NCBI GenBank assembly: GCA_021234155.1
Contig: JAJEKV010000078.1
Location: forward strand, 870,001-934,000
Direction: 5' to 3'
Length of the DNA: 64,000 nucleotides
DNA from: Isoetes taiwanensis
Lineage: Eukaryota > Streptophyta > Lycopodiopsida > Isoetales > Isoetaceae
The notes under the pieces: generated by a model
Database searches by the model: none
The model's input: only the letters and a program-made list of their open reading frames with translations
What the model was told of the DNA's origin: nothing
Made by a program: the position numbers and the translations under genes
Shown here: positions 21,590-33,234 of the stretch, one piece after another
How positions within the stretch are numbered: position 1 is the stretch's first letter
How the letters are laid out: the number at the start of each line of letters is the position of its first letter

Positions 21590-22260
21590 TTTTGGAAATG
21601 GGGGATTGACGAGCAAAGGATAATTTTTTGAGGAGAAGAGGATTTTAGTTCTATGTTAGGGGTACTGAGGGAGTAATAGGGGGATTGCAATTTATAACAT
21701 GGGGATTTTCTATAAAAAATGAAGAATGGAGGATGAGGAGAAATGGGGTAGTCAGGGGTACTAGGGGTAATGATGGAGTAATTGCAATTTAGAACATGGG
21801 GATTCCTTAAAAAAAATGAAGAATGGGGGATGAGGAGAAACGGGGTAGTTAGGGTTAGTAGGGGTAATGAGGGAGAAATGGGGATTGCAATTTAGAACGT
21901 GGGGATTTTCTGTAAGAGATGAAGAATGGGGGATGCGGAGAAATGGGGTAGTTAGGACTCTTTGGGGGTAATGAAGGAGTAATAGGAGGATTGCAATTTA
22001 GAATATGAGGATTTCTACTAAAAAATGAAGAATGGGGGACAACGAGAAATGGGGTAGCCAGGGCTAGTAAGGGCAATGAGAGAGCAATGGAGGATTGCAA
22101 TTTACAATGGGGAATTGCAATTTAGATGGGGGATAAGATTAGTAAGGGTAATGAGGGCCTAATAGGGGAATTGCAATTTAGAATGGGGGGATGAGGAGAA
22201 TGGGGATGAGGAGAAATGGGGATTCACATGAAAAGGGAATGAAGGAAAGGGAGGATGAGG
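21590..22260. repeat. G-rich subterminal minisatellite, left
   Basis: Six or more units of roughly 90-100 bp with recurring phrases ggggattgcaatttagaa and gaagaatgggggatgaggag. A comparable G-rich array lies inside the right end, as expected of subterminal binding regions of large DNA transposons. Confidence 0.8.
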
Positions 22261-22384
22261 ATTATATTTAAGTTAATATTTCAGTAGTGGGTGTTGCTTT
22301 AGATTGCCAATTTGAGAACACCACTAATATAACTAATAACATTTAAACCTTTGCAGTAATCTTATTAATACTTAATTATACTAG

Positions 22385-22720
22385 TCAAAAGATTACATGT
22401 TGGTCCGTAAGTGGTTGAATTAGCTCATACCCTAGAATCTTTGTATCATCGTATGGCACAGGGATGAACTTTTGAACTAGAGAGTTAATAAACCTGGTCT
22501 TTCCAAAGGCTATATCTAAGGAAAGGATCCATGCCTCTGTAAATGGATCTTTGTTACCTCGATAGAAGTAGTTTGCTTTGTAGTAACTCTTTAGCTCTCC
22601 AACAGATTCATGAACAAAGATTGTTGATATATTACCCTTGAGCTCTATATGGCTTTCCTCACTTAACTCTTGTGATGCACTAGGATTTGAACAAAGCTCC
22701 CTCGAGAAGACAACCTGTAC
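22385..22720 (-). CDS. Terminal exon of an unrecognised gene
   Basis: On the minus strand an acceptor CTTTTGCAG opens a 111-residue frame ending in a stop: VQVVFSRELCSNPSASQEL ... AWILSLDIAFGKTRFINSL ... YELIQPLTDQHVIF. Composition and length look like genuine coding sequence. No family is recognised and no upstream exon was found. It may be cargo or an element gene. Confidence 0.4.
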   Translation of the reverse strand, partial: VQVVFSRELCSNPSASQELSEESHIELKGNISTIFVHESVGELKSYYKANYFYRGNKDPFTEAWILSLDIAFGKTRFINSLVQKFIPVPYDDTKILGYELIQPLTDQHVIF

Positions 22721-22746
22721 CTGCAAAAGAACAAACAGAACCACAG

Positions 22747-23585
22747 CTTGGGGGGACTCGTACCACCACCAAGTGAGTGATACAACGGACCAACCCTAGG
22801 GAGCCTGCCTCAAAGCTATGCACCACAACAAAAAAGGAAGCTCAACAAGATCAAGGCACTTGGGGGGACTCTTACCTCCACCAAGCACGATATACAAATT
22901 ATGGTATTGAACGCGTGATCCCAAGCCCCTAGGCAAACACCTTAACTAGGCACCTAAACCACTAGGGCTAGGCCACCAAACATAAAAGAAAGAACATAGC
23001 AAGCCAAAACATTCATGGGGGGACTCGTACCTCCACCATGAAAATAAAACAGAGCAAAAATAAAAGCACTAACCATGGGGGGATGAGCTCACCGCCAACC
23101 ATGAGATACATGGCAAGGGATTGACCCCTTGACCACTAGCTAAAGAGCTTGCCTCTCAGCCACACACCACAACCAAGAAGGATGGGCCGACCAAAACAAT
23201 AAAAACCAGGCAAGAACCTTGAAGGGAAAGAGAACCTCCCACAAAACCTGCAAACATATCCAAAAATAACCATAACACTTGGGGGGACTCATACCTCCAC
23301 CAAGTGTATTATACATACTTAGGTATTGAGCCCATGATCCCTAGCGTTGGGGAATGCCCCTTGGCTAAGCACCATAACCACAAGGGCTAGGCAACAAGAT
23401 AAAGAGCAACGAAGAATAATATACTGGTAGCCAAGATATTCATGAGGGAACTCGTACCTCCATAAAGCGGCATCTAGACCATACAATTATAACACATCAC
23501 CACCTCCAAAGAATCAAACCCACCACCTGAGGCCCCTAACTTTGGATCTAGCCCCCTTACCCATTAAGGCAAGGGGGAAAAGTAA
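22747..23585 (-). repeat. Cluster of tRNA-like (SINE-like) repeat units
   Basis: Six related units start near 22747, 22859, 23012, 23076, 23278 and 23442. Each opens with cttggggggactcgtacctc or a variant. Units 2, 4 and 5 continue, in minus sense, from a tRNA-like head: CTAGCCCTAGTGGTT resembles box A and CGTTCAATACC resembles box B. This suggests tRNA-derived SINE units in tandem. No terminal poly-A was identified, and the anticodon arm is not tRNA-like enough to call tRNA genes. Confidence 0.55.
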
Positions 23586-23868
23586 AAAACACAAGCCACT
23601 AGAGGAATAAATAGAAGAAAGAAGCATGATTTCATTAATTGGAGAAAATAAGCCAATTTTGAGAATTTTAAGCACACCTAATTTGCTCTAGCACGAATAC
23701 TTTCACCTAGTTGTCGAGCCCAAGAAACATGAGGTAATTAAGACACACATATACATACAAATTATGTGTTATACTTGTACGTGTACATGACACTCGTAGA
23801 AGCCCAATAATGGCCCTACATTCTACACCAATAATTCACATCAATAATTTTACTTCACTATAAAAACG

Positions 23869-23875
23869 GCTCGAC
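23869..23875 (+). promoter_or_regulatory. TATA box of small-protein gene 1
   Basis: TATAAAA in context cttcactataaaaacgg, 27 bases before the ATG at 23902. About 90 bases upstream are shared with gene 2 (caataattcaca and tacttcactataaaa), so the promoter is conserved with the coding region. The spacing implies a very short leader. Confidence 0.65.
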
Positions 23876-23901
23876 TCGGGGGTAGAGGTCATTCATCTTC
23901 C

Positions 23902-24144
23902 ATGGCTTCCTCGATGCCTCGTCCAGAGCACATCCGATCTTTCAAGTGTTACTTGAGCTACAACGATCCGGGGCGACGCGCTAGAAATGGGGTTAATCTT
24001 GATCCATGGCTCCTATCTAAAGCTGATGGACCTGCTAGTGCTTGCAGGAAGCTCACTCGTGTTGTGGTGCACATTTACTGGCTTCCTGATCAGGAGATCT
24101 ATGAGCTGAATGGCATCACGAGCTTTGGTGTTGATGATGAGTAA
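23902..24144 (+). CDS. Conserved 80-aa small protein, copy 1
   Basis: A complete single-exon frame of 80 residues. Conserved with copies at 24608 and 42181 are HI..(I/F)KC..S..D near residue 9, LDP near 32, R.V(I/V)H..WLP near 48-57, and YE..GIT....DE at the C-terminus. The protein is small and mixed charged/hydrophobic, with no signal peptide or membrane segment. Function unknown. In two places this family sits convergently beside the DUF7869-like transposase, which suggests an accessory role such as a transposition helper or regulator. That role is inference. Confidence 0.7.
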   Translation: MASSMPRPEHIRSFKCYLSYNDPGRRARNGVNLDPWLLSKADGPASACRKLTRVVVHIYWLPDQEIYELNGITSFGVDDE

Positions 24145-24564
24145 ATCTGTATCTGCCAAGGATATAATAATGATATGAGTACCTATGAAGTATGTATTAC
24201 AATCAATGTTATCAGTGATGACTACTGTATTTGTTTATGATATAATAATCTTATGAGCACCTATAAAGTATGTAAGGATGTAATACCACAATGAATATTG
24301 TTTGATGTATCATACCTGAATGTAGTGTAAGGGTGTGCTCTTCGACTTCCAGTATATCTGCAAGCACTTCCTAATTTCAACCACACCTGAATTACTCAAG
24401 CACAAGAACTTCTACCATATTAAAATCCACAAAACACGTTTTAAAAGCATACATATATCGATACGAAAGATGTATTATACTTGTATTTATACAACAGTCT
24501 TATACACGAGCAATAATGGCGCTGAAGTCTACCCCAATAATTCACCTCAATAATTCTACTTCAC

Positions 24565-24571
24565 TATAAAA
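24565..24571 (+). promoter_or_regulatory. TATA box of small-protein gene 2
   Basis: TATAAAA in cttcactataaaagcttc, 36 bases before the ATG at 24608, with the same upstream phrases (ccaataattcacctcaataa) as gene 1. Confidence 0.65.
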
Positions 24572-24607
24572 GCTTCTCACTTCGGGGCTAAAGTTCATTC
24601 TTCTACC

Positions 24608-24850
24608 ATGGATTTTTCGCCTTCATCAGTTCACCACATCGAGGCGATCAAGTGCTCAATGAGCCACTCTGATCTTGTTGGTTGCCTAGACAGGCATCTT
24701 CTTCTTGATCCCTACCTGCGAAGAAAAGCTTTGGGCGCTGAGATTCGTTGCCCTGCGTCAATTCGTGTTATGATCCATCTGATTTGGCTTCCTGAACGCA
24801 TGAGCTATGAGATATCAGGGATCACTACTACAGATCCTGAAGATGAATGA
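24608..24850 (+). CDS. Conserved 80-aa small protein, copy 2
   Basis: A complete 80-residue frame paralogous to 23902-24144 (HHIEAIKCSMSHSDL, LLLDPYLRRK, RVMIHLIWLPE, YEISGITTTDPEDE). The same length and an intact promoter in both copies, despite only about 35% identity by eye, suggest selection on the protein. The 3' end faces the transposase gene's 3' end at 24989, with 138 bases between the stop codons. Confidence 0.7.
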   Translation: MDFSPSSVHHIEAIKCSMSHSDLVGCLDRHLLLDPYLRRKALGAEIRCPASIRVMIHLIWLPERMSYEISGITTTDPEDE

Positions 24851-24988
24851 ATCACCTGTTTAGCATTGTATAGTGTAAGAGCTCTTGTGTTGAGATGAAA
24901 AACGCAGAGCGTAATGAATAATAACTAGTCTATTGTAACTTGCATGTTCTATATGATATAGTAATTATGTAAAAGAGCATTGCATACC

Positions 24989-27144
24989 TCAAGAGTTCTC
25001 ATCAACGTCGTTAGCTTCTTTAGCCACTAATTCTTGCAACTGAGCCCCCACACTACTGGGGATCACCACTGACAATGGCCTGGTCTCTACTGCCCAGCCA
25101 TAGTCTATTGTTTTCAAATGTTGGTAGCGTGGCGGGTCATTAGGATTGGGTCTCAATTCTTGCTCCAAAGCAATCCCTATCTTGCATTGCATATGAGGTT
25201 CCCTTTTCGACAACAAAGGCTCAAACCAAGAGACAAACACCTCTTCGTAATGTGGGAGATTAGGGTCCTCTATTGGGTCCTCTTCTAAAAAAGCCATCCA
25301 CGTCGGGCGAGTTATCATGTGGTGCGATTAGCAAGAGCATTCCTTTCTTGACATCTTGGTAGGGGTCGAATATTTCAATTTGGGCTCTTGGATCTACCCA
25401 GAAAGGCCCTACATAATGAGATGCTTCAATGTGCTCATCCACAAACACTTTTTGGGTTCTTCCAATGCACTTTGCACAGTCTTTGGGCGAAATCTGAATA
25501 GCGACTCTCTACCGGGTTGCACGTCCCCAAGCACTTGCAAAGCAAGGTGGACCAGTAGTCAATAACTTCATTCATATATGTGTTGGACCATGAGTTATCG
25601 CCGACTCTAGAAATAGCTGCCCGATTGCATCATGTACTTGGCAATTGAAGCTCTCAATGCACCTATATCTTTCAAGCTCCCATATGGTCGCACGACCTTA
25701 GGTGACCCTCTCGAAATCATAGGTAAACCTTGGGCATCCTCCTTCCACATTCTGATTCCCTTTTCAGGGAGCCACTCCCTATGCCCTGGCCTCATCTTGT
25801 AGAACATTAGTGGCCATCCATCCTTCATGCAAAACTTGAAGAGTAGAGGTTCCAAGTGACCATATAAACGGTCCTTCTTATCAGGGATAAAACCTTTCAC
25901 GAATTCCTTCCAATTAGGAACCTCTGACACAAGGTAAGGTGAAGGAGACTTTGAACTACACTGCCTGAATAGTTGCATAAGCTCTGGAATAGTCAATGCA
26001 TCTGATCTTCTCATTAGAGTAGAGTAGTTTCCAAAGAGGGCATCTATGTCATCGTGGGTGTGTCCAACCATCATAAATCCCAGCTGCACTTGATCAAAGA
26101 CACCTAACCAAACCAAGTATGACAAGTAAGAGAAAAGATATCTATTCTTATTCTGACCTGAGCAATTATCTAGCTGCAAGTAAAGCCTCCTAGGCAACTT
26201 GTTCGGTACCATGGGGCCTTTGTTAGGAGGCATAAAATCATTTCTACTGCCATTTATCATTTTTGTCCTAAGGGTATCTGTGTTTAAAATTGCTCCACCC
26301 CAGCTGCTTTCAGGACGATCTGTATCTCTCAAATGGCCCCAATTATCCTCAGATTTATTCTCCAGTGACTTCAAGGTATGATTCAAGGATCCCACATGAA
26401 AATTAGAATCATCAGTAGAGGTCCGATTGAGAAGTGGCCCAAGGCGCCTATACCATGGCCGTGCACGAGCACACAGTAACACTCACCTTCCGGTCGTTCA
26501 CCCCTCCATACGGACTTTGCTAGCTTCTCTAGGCGAGGGACCATGGTCTTATTCTGATCCATCTTATCATGTATAATGGTTAAAGCGTGCTCGGGGAGAT
26601 CTATGAGACAAAGCTCTCGGGGACCGATAAAGGCTCCTGCATGAAATCTGGGCCGTCATATATGATTTTCTCTCTATTGCAAGTACCCTTCTTTCATTTG
26701 GATCTCTGGTCTTAGCAAGCTTTTCCTTTATGACAATACAGGTGTTACACTTAGAGAATGCTATCCTCTTAGCTATTGCTACCTCTGAATGATTCTCTTT
26801 CCAAGCGGGGCCGAAAGGACGAAGGAGAAATATGCTTGCACTGTCATCTACGTGTAGCGGTAATATCTACTTCTTGGTGTATATCCTTCTTAGTCAAGAC
26901 CTGAAGGTAGCCTCTTAACATTTTATGCGCTACCCTCGCTCGTAATTTTCGAGCGGTGTGGCATCGTCTCTGCATTTTCATCTATGAACATAGATAGCAC
27001 AGCATTGCCAGCCAAAGTATGAGACCTTGGCTTCTTAGACCCACTATTTTCGTGCTCAGCAATTCTGTGGCCATCATTGAAGAGCTTCTTCCACTTGTAA
27101 AAAGTGGAAATGGGTATGCCATAGGCTTTATGCCATGCTTTCAC
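24989..27144 (-). pseudogene. DUF7869-type transposase-like gene
   Basis: Minus-strand pieces line up in family order. The N-terminal helix-turn-helix-like region (26923-27144) reads GIPISTFYKWKKLFNDGHR and later MPHRSK. A Cys-containing helical part follows (about 26640-26830, FSKCNTCIVIKEKLAKTRDP). The core is at 25607-26482, with LQLDNCSGQNKNRYLFSYL and MVGHTHDDIDALFGNYS. The C-terminal module is at 24989-25448 (FDPYQDVKKGMLL, FVSWFEPLL, LKTIDYGWA). The core D...N and GHTHxDID motifs are those of DUF7869 proteins, found in plant and oomycete mobile genes, and probably form an RNase-H-like DDE fold; that fold is inference. Frames change near 26480, 25600 and 25300, so the copy appears inactive unless introns explain some breaks. 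A splice-donor-like GAAGGTGAGT lies near 26490. Confidence 0.7.
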
Positions 27145-27357
27145 GCTTTTGTTTGTTATTCAACATCGGGTTGCGGACTACACCATTATCGAGCAAAGAT
27201 CTAGCATGTTATATGCAAAGGTTTATGCGCTCAGGGACTTCATGTTCAAGTAAAGGTTCTCATGCAAGCTATCTCCTTGGATGTAAAATTTGCACATCTT
27301 TTCATGCAAAGACGGTGATGACACGAAGTCTAGAATAGCCTCGGCACTAGTTTTCTT

Positions 27358-28116
27358 TCACATTTGGTGCGTCTTTGGGCGTGTCACGGGTCTCCGATTG
27401 ACCATGCGGTAAGGTCTCTTTTTGGTGATGCCATTTTCGGGTCTAATGGAGTAAGGTTCATTCTCCACATCCTTCTCCTTCACTGCAACCACGAGAGTAG
27501 AAACTGGAATGTTATCAACGAGCACGAAGGCTATGGGCCATCTCACAAGGTCATGCAGTTGGGGCATTTCTGCACAGGCTTGGCGGCGCATAGAGATCTT
27601 TTCGGGCATTGGAAATAGGCTCATGATAGTAGCAGCTATCGTGCCTTCCCCTAACTTCACGTCAGCCACAGCATGGTTTGGATCGGCAAAAACGATAAGA
27701 CCATAACCGTAAGCCATGTGGCAGCATTCATGCATGAGTGTGCATGCCTTCTCAATTAACTCATCTCTAGAAAGCCCTTGCACATGATTCGTCTCATTAT
27801 TGGCTAATCCCTCATTGCCTCCGACCTGCCAGTTTATGCGTTTAATCTGTCCTGGTGGCGTGCAAGCTTCCTCCTCTCTCACAAGTTGACCAGCAATGTT
27901 CTTCTTGTACCACAACACAAAAGTCCCCACAGCTTCACCAATTGTTTCTATTTCCAGCTCGGGAATTGGTAGCGGCAACTGTCCATCCAAAACATTCACA
28001 ATCGAAACAACCACCATACCCTCCGGGACAATCGAATTGTGATGGCGCTCGAAATTGTGGACTCTTCCCTCTGCCACCTTTTTCCCCAGCAGATAAAGCG
28101 GGATTACATCTGCCAT
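27358..28116 (-). CDS. DUF8039-like transposon protein
   Basis: An open frame of 252 residues. Residues 9-75 (VAEGRVHNFERHHNSIVPEG, LPLPIPELEIETIGEAVG, FVLWYKKNI) fit the DUF8039 pattern, in which gene-start, LPxP, xxAxG and a Trp motif recur in En/Spm-like transposon proteins next to Ulp1-type proteases. Residues 110-190 contain two Cys/His pairs (ACTLMHECCHMAYGYG) of unclear role. The C-terminal tail is basic (TKKRPYRMVNRRPVTRPK). It lies 214 bases upstream of the transposase HTH in the same orientation, so it may be part of the same transcription unit or an upstream exon. No protease domain was found. Confidence 0.55.
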   Translation of the reverse strand: MADVIPLYLLGKKVAEGRVHNFERHHNSIVPEGMVVVSIVNVLDGQLPLPIPELEIETIGEAVGTFVLWYKKNIAGQLVREEEACTPPGQIKRINWQVGGNEGLANNETNHVQGLSRDELIEKACTLMHECCHMAYGYGLIVFADPNHAVADVKLGEGTIAATIMSLFPMPEKISMRRQACAEMPQLHDLVRWPIAFVLVDNIPVSTLVVAVKEKDVENEPYSIRPENGITKKRPYRMVNRRPVTRPKTHQM

Positions 28117-28139
28117 CCTGCAAACAAGAGGTCGTGAAT

Positions 28140-30047
28140 ATCGCGGCCGCGATCCTCGTAAGCCACTCTGCTCATAAAGTTCTACTAGAAAACGACAACT
28201 GAGAGATTAAAAAATGCTTAGGAATTTCGCCACCGCGATCTTATCGAGCATTGGCAAGAACGCGGTCGCGCTTTTTGCAAGCATTCACACTAGCTGTTTA
28301 GATAAGAACTCATGTGGAAAACACATGTCGAGTTTAGCAAGTGGTTTCAACTCATAGTTATAAATATATCGAAGTTCTTTAGTAAATAGCAAGTGTAGAT
28401 GGTTGAAGATATCGCGACCGCGATCTCGTCGAGCACAATAGTTAAAGCATTGACTTCCAGACTAAAGCATTACTCTTACCTCACAGGTCTGGAAATGGTG
28501 GCGTAAACGTCTACTTGTAGCCAAGGACCCGTCAGGAGCTGCAGTGTCATAAAAACAGTGTTTTGTATCATCCACGAGGAGAAAGAAAGCATATATTTGA
28601 AACACGTGAACATTGTATAATAAACACACCATAGTGCACAGGTTTGCTTACAACATCTATTTTTACATATTCTAATCCAAAGTATCAGCAGGTATCTTAT
28701 CAATCCAAACAATACATAGCGATGTTTCAGTAGAATCAATTGAATGCCGAGAACCCTGTAAGGAAACAGTCTTTAACTCAGAATTACTTATTATTGATAT
28801 GAACTAACAGCAGACACTCCGAGGTTGTAGTTATCATTGAAATTCACTGGAACATCAACTTTGAGTTCACTTCACTGAGAGATATGCATCAGAATAGGCC
28901 TTTTACCTCGCCCGAAAGCCTAAATTCGATGCAGTGGAAGAAATCCAAATGTATAGTGGCGCAGTGCAAGCGGATTATCAACGCCCTCGTCAGCGCCTTC
29001 AATGGATGCTGGATTATGCAGCAAATCCTTTGGAGAACTTGGCACAGCTTAGGCGCAGCTCGAGCGTCTCCGAGATCTTGCAAAACAAACAAATTTGAAT
29101 TGGCTTTTCCCGCTTTCACTTGAAATGTTTGTAACCGAATTCAAATTTTCCTGTCACTGTCCATCCGTAATCTAGTTTCTTTTTCTAGCCTTTATGGCTG
29201 CATAACATGTCAGGTCCATTTATTGAAATGACTGTACGGGAGGAAATTGAAGACGGACGTCCAAGTCGATGAAGACCTTTTGTACGGATTGTGTGCTCTC
29301 TGGTTTGGGTATATTCGCCCGGACGCATTTATGGCCAGTAATAAATACGGCCGGCCGGCGGGTAATTAATACGGCGGGCGTGTAATTAATGCGCCCGCAC
29401 GTACGACGCCATTATGGCTGGCACGAAAATCCGCGTATCGTTATGCCCGGCGGGCATTTAATTTCCGCGGCCGCGTTCCTATATAAATTCAAAATCATCA
29501 ATATCTTAACATCTTTTAAGTTTTCGGCGACCGCGATTTCTTCAGCGCCTAGCGCCTTCGAGTTTGCAGCGCCTTCTAGAACCTCCCCAAAACGACAGGA
29601 ATTTCGTATACAGCCGGTGCCCGCGATCTCATGGCACCTAAGGACTCCCTCAGAGAAGGTAATTTCTAACATTTCAGCTCAGCAAGATCGCGGCCGCGAT
29701 CTTGCCTACTAGATCTTCTAATGTTTTGATTGTAGTAGCTGCTCAGCAAGATCGCGGCCGCGGTCTTGCTTAGTAGGTTTTGTAATGTTTTGATTGCTAT
29801 AGCTGCTAAGGCAGATCGCGGCCGCGGTCTTGCTGAGCATAGGTTTTCTTTTGTTGCCTTGCATTGCGACCACCCCAACAACGCGACCGCGATGTTGATG
29901 AGTAGTAGTATAGTAGCTCACTAGGATCGCGACCACGATGTTCGTGAGCAGTGGTAATTTTCTTGCCCTGCTTAGCTGCTACACAAAATCGCGGCCGCGA
30001 TTTTGTGGAGTACTATTATAGTTGCTTGGAAGGATCGCAGTCGCGAT
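28140..30047. repeat. Array of 14-bp GC-rich palindromes (parS-like)
   Basis: Thirteen copies of a palindromic core atcgcgRccgcgat occur in otherwise AT-rich DNA, at about 28140, 28226, 28258, 28411, 29464, 29524, 29687, 29751, 29814, 29880, 29926, 29988 and 30034. The last seven are spaced 64, 63, 66, 46, 62 and 46 bases apart, and those at 29687-29827 sit in a repeat of about 63 bp (agcaagatcgcggccgcg). The array ends 85 bases before the first recognised exon of the ParB-like gene. Two more copies lie at 36280 and 36430, beyond that gene. No gene was recognised between 28140 and 30100. Confidence 0.85.
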
Positions 30048-31283
30048 TCTGATTCTCTTGAGTAGTTTATACTTTTCGTTGCACACCATTATGCAGCCTA
30101 GCAGGCACTCACCATAGACTTTTGTTTACAGCCCTTGCTCTGTTTCGTGGACCGGATGTCGAACCCATCCGTATTATAACCCCTTCTAATGAAAGGAAAT
30201 GGTGTATAGGGATTGCACAAGCAATACCGCATATTAAAGGTGACCCCAGAAAGGACATGTGCCTGTTCCTGCGGACTGGAAAGAAACCTGAGGACGTTGA
30301 GCAAGTTGGCATAGTGGTGGCAATGTGGGAAGGCACAAAGAACAATGTGCAAGATGCTATCATATGCAGCATCGAGGACACACACCAATTGCAGTTCCTG
30401 GAGTACATTCTGAAGTGGCGCAATTATGACCCATCTTTGATGACAGCCAGCAAACTGAACAAGCCAGCCAAAGGGAAAAACGTCCCAACATCAGCTAAGG
30501 GTTATGGCTGGGTGTTGCCATCTTATGAATCTCTCTCTTTGTCAGGTATAAAGGGAAACAGAGATATCTTGATAGAGTTCTCGGCATGCAGAAATGGTTT
30601 GTCCACAGACAAGAAGCCTCCGAGCTGTGCTTTGAAAGCAGTTCGGGACGAGAAAATGCCCTCGGTGATGGACACCAATTGGCTAAGAGCCGTGGCCAAG
30701 AAAAAAAGTGTAAAGCCAATTGCTACTTTGGCAGAGCCTTCAGCATCAAAAACAGTTGTTGAAGAACCGCAATCCACGATAAACCCATCCGGTATTATTA
30801 ACCCTACTCTTCCTCTTGCTTTCAAGGCCCCAGATAGCACTACATCTGGTGGAATTTTTCCAAAAAAACTTCCTACTTTCAAAATTAACCTTAGAAATCT
30901 CAACTCTGACGATAGCCCGCAACCCAGCAGTTCTCAAACCCCCCCCTTCTGTTACGGAAGCCTCCTCTAGACTAGAATTGACATGGCCACACCCACCTGC
31001 CATTCCAGTCGAGTTGAAGTTCAATCCGGAAGAGGAACGCAAGATGGCAGAGCAAACCACTCAAAAGCTTGAACAGTTTAAACGTTTTTACCCCTTAGGG
31101 GTTAATTGGTTTACCAAGATTTCTATTTTTGATTGTGAACCTGCACCGGCAAACCTGACACATCGAATGCGATCAAATGACCATGTTCAAACTCTGGTCA
31201 AAAGCTTCAAGACATACCCAACAGAGGTCCTCACACCTGCTGACGTCGTGCCATTTGACCCTATTACAGGTAAATGATTCATT

Positions 31284-33206
31284 ATGGATGTGAAAAGAGA
31301 TGCCTACCAACAAGCTTTGTCTGAATTGCTTGAAAACGTAAGTGAAGTTAACTGCCCAAATGCTCAATCCATATCCCAAGTTATCCTGAATGCAGCCAGA
31401 AAAAGCTTTGGAGAAACCCGAGCTTGCCCACCCGGCCGGAAATCCAAGTCTTGGTGGGACCAAGAATGCTCGCAACTGAGAAGGTCATTGCCGTCAGGTC
31501 TGAAAATGAAACCCAAGTGGTACAAAAAAGCTTTAAAGAAGAAGAAGGCAGCATTTTACAAGACACGACAGGCTGGCCTCAGTGCGCTTTTTGAAGAAAA
31601 GCCAAGAAGCTTTTGGTCTAAGTTGGCCATGCCCACCACAGGGCATAATTTGGAGACTTCAAAGCTGCTAGAATTTGTCAAGGAATTGTATTATGCCCCA
31701 CAGGCTTCAAGGATGAAAGGTTGCACCATTTTAGAAGATCTTTTCACTGAGGCAGAGGTTGAAGAGTACACTCAATCATTGGCAAATGGAAAGGCAGTCG
31801 ATTTAGAAGGGCTTTCGGCTGAATTGATAAAATGGGGAGGAGATGGGCTGATTCCATATCTCACGAAGGTTCTTAATGATGCGGCAAAGGAGGGTCTCCC
31901 TAGACAATGGCAAACATGCAGAATAGTACCTATTTACAAAGCAGGAGATAGACAAGATGCGAGAAGCTACAGAACAATCTTAGTAGGCAGCATCTTTTCC
32001 AAAATCTTTGGAGGCATTCTCGAGAAGAAAATTGCTGCATGGGCTGATTCTCTGGATAAGAGGGCCATCACACAAGCAGGATTCCGGAAAGATCATAGCA
32101 CTTACGATCACATTTTATCACTCCGAGTCTTAATGGAGAGAGCTAAACGTCCCAGAAAATCGTTGCACATGGCTTTCATTGATTTCTCGAAGGCTTTCGA
32201 CTCCGTCCCCAGAGCAGGCCTAGAAGAGAGGATGGAAGAGTTAGGCCTCCCAGAGAATATACGTGGAGCAGTGGCCAAATTGTATGAAGAGGTAATTGCG
32301 AAACTTTCCTGTAAGCTACCAGATGAGGTTCACAGCACGGTGGGCGTGAAACAAGGCTGCCCCTTATCTCCCACGCTCTTCGGGCTTTACATTGACTCCC
32401 TAGAAGAATGGATGAGATCCAAAGGACAAGCTGGAACATTGCTCGGAAACTTTCTTATCCAACTCTTAATATATGCGGATGACGTGGTCCTTCTCTCAGA
32501 AACTTCACAAGGGTTACAAACACATCTAGACAACCTGGCCCTCTTTTGCACAAACAAATGTATGAAGGTGAACTTATCCAAGTCTAAATGCATGGTAAGT
32601 GGCACGTTCTCAAAACCAGATCTCTTTTATCAGAATGAACAGTTGGAATTGGTTAATGTTTACAAATATCTAGGATTGGAATTCTGCTCAAATTACAGCT
32701 GGAAGGTTTGCATTGAAAAACGCATTGCAGGAGGCAAGCGTGCCCTGTACGGCATGTTGCAAAGATGCCATAAAGCTGGTTTAACAGGATGGAAGCTCCG
32801 AAAAATGCTCTTTCGTACCCTGGTGCAAACTGTAGTGCTATATGGCTGCCCAATTTGGGGGCCATCTCTATCAGGCAAAATGTGGGAGAAGATAGAAGGA
32901 GTGCTCAAACTCTTCCTTCGGGAAGAACTTGGGATAAAAAAACAAGTGCCTTATGCAATGATTTTAGCGGAGACAGGGATGCTTCCCTTACAGGCTGAAG
33001 CTTTGTGCCAAACATTGTCATATGTCAACAGGATCAGCAATCTAGAGGAGAGTCGGCTTCCTCACCTTGCAATGCAAACCTCGAGCAGCCAAGGGTGGTT
33101 CCAAGAAGTAAAGGAGTGGTTACATAAATGGGGAATTTGGAAAGCGTCATTGGCCTACCACCGCCCGAAGGGATCCTTGCCGATCAGTTCGGGCCAAGGT
33201 CGTTGA
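31284..33206 (+). CDS. Non-LTR retrotransposon reverse transcriptase
   Basis: An intact frame of 640 residues. Residues 1-110 are the linker that follows the endonuclease in L1-like ORF2 (KSWWDQECSQLRRSL). The RT fingers/palm follow, with AFIDFSKAFDSVPRAGL, GVKQGCPLSPTLFGLYID, and the catalytic LIYADDVVLLSE (YADD). The thumb region contains VNVYKYLGLEFCSNYSWK. The frame stops at 33206, but the protein continues in another frame at 33235. The catalytic aspartates are present, yet the missing endonuclease makes it non-autonomous. Confidence 0.9.
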   Translation: MDVKRDAYQQALSELLENVSEVNCPNAQSISQVILNAARKSFGETRACPPGRKSKSWWDQECSQLRRSLPSGLKMKPKWYKKALKKKKAAFYKTRQAGLSALFEEKPRSFWSKLAMPTTGHNLETSKLLEFVKELYYAPQASRMKGCTILEDLFTEAEVEEYTQSLANGKAVDLEGLSAELIKWGGDGLIPYLTKVLNDAAKEGLPRQWQTCRIVPIYKAGDRQDARSYRTILVGSIFSKIFGGILEKKIAAWADSLDKRAITQAGFRKDHSTYDHILSLRVLMERAKRPRKSLHMAFIDFSKAFDSVPRAGLEERMEELGLPENIRGAVAKLYEEVIAKLSCKLPDEVHSTVGVKQGCPLSPTLFGLYIDSLEEWMRSKGQAGTLLGNFLIQLLIYADDVVLLSETSQGLQTHLDNLALFCTNKCMKVNLSKSKCMVSGTFSKPDLFYQNEQLELVNVYKYLGLEFCSNYSWKVCIEKRIAGGKRALYGMLQRCHKAGLTGWKLRKMLFRTLVQTVVLYGCPIWGPSLSGKMWEKIEGVLKLFLREELGIKKQVPYAMILAETGMLPLQAEALCQTLSYVNRISNLEESRLPHLAMQTSSSQGWFQEVKEWLHKWGIWKASLAYHRPKGSLPISSGQGR

Positions 33207-33234
33207 GAAACTGTGGCAAGAAAAGGGTACAAAG

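Noticed and set aside
22747-23585. CRISPR-like array (repeated gggggactcgtacctc with unique spacers)
   Set aside because: Repeat copies vary in length and sequence, spacing is irregular, and the context is a eukaryotic nuclear genome. The tRNA-like heads fit a SINE better.
29464-30047. CpG island or promoter explanation for the GC-rich palindromes
   Set aside because: The background between the palindromes is AT-rich and the same 14-bp dyad recurs at near-regular spacing, which a generic GC-rich promoter would not show.
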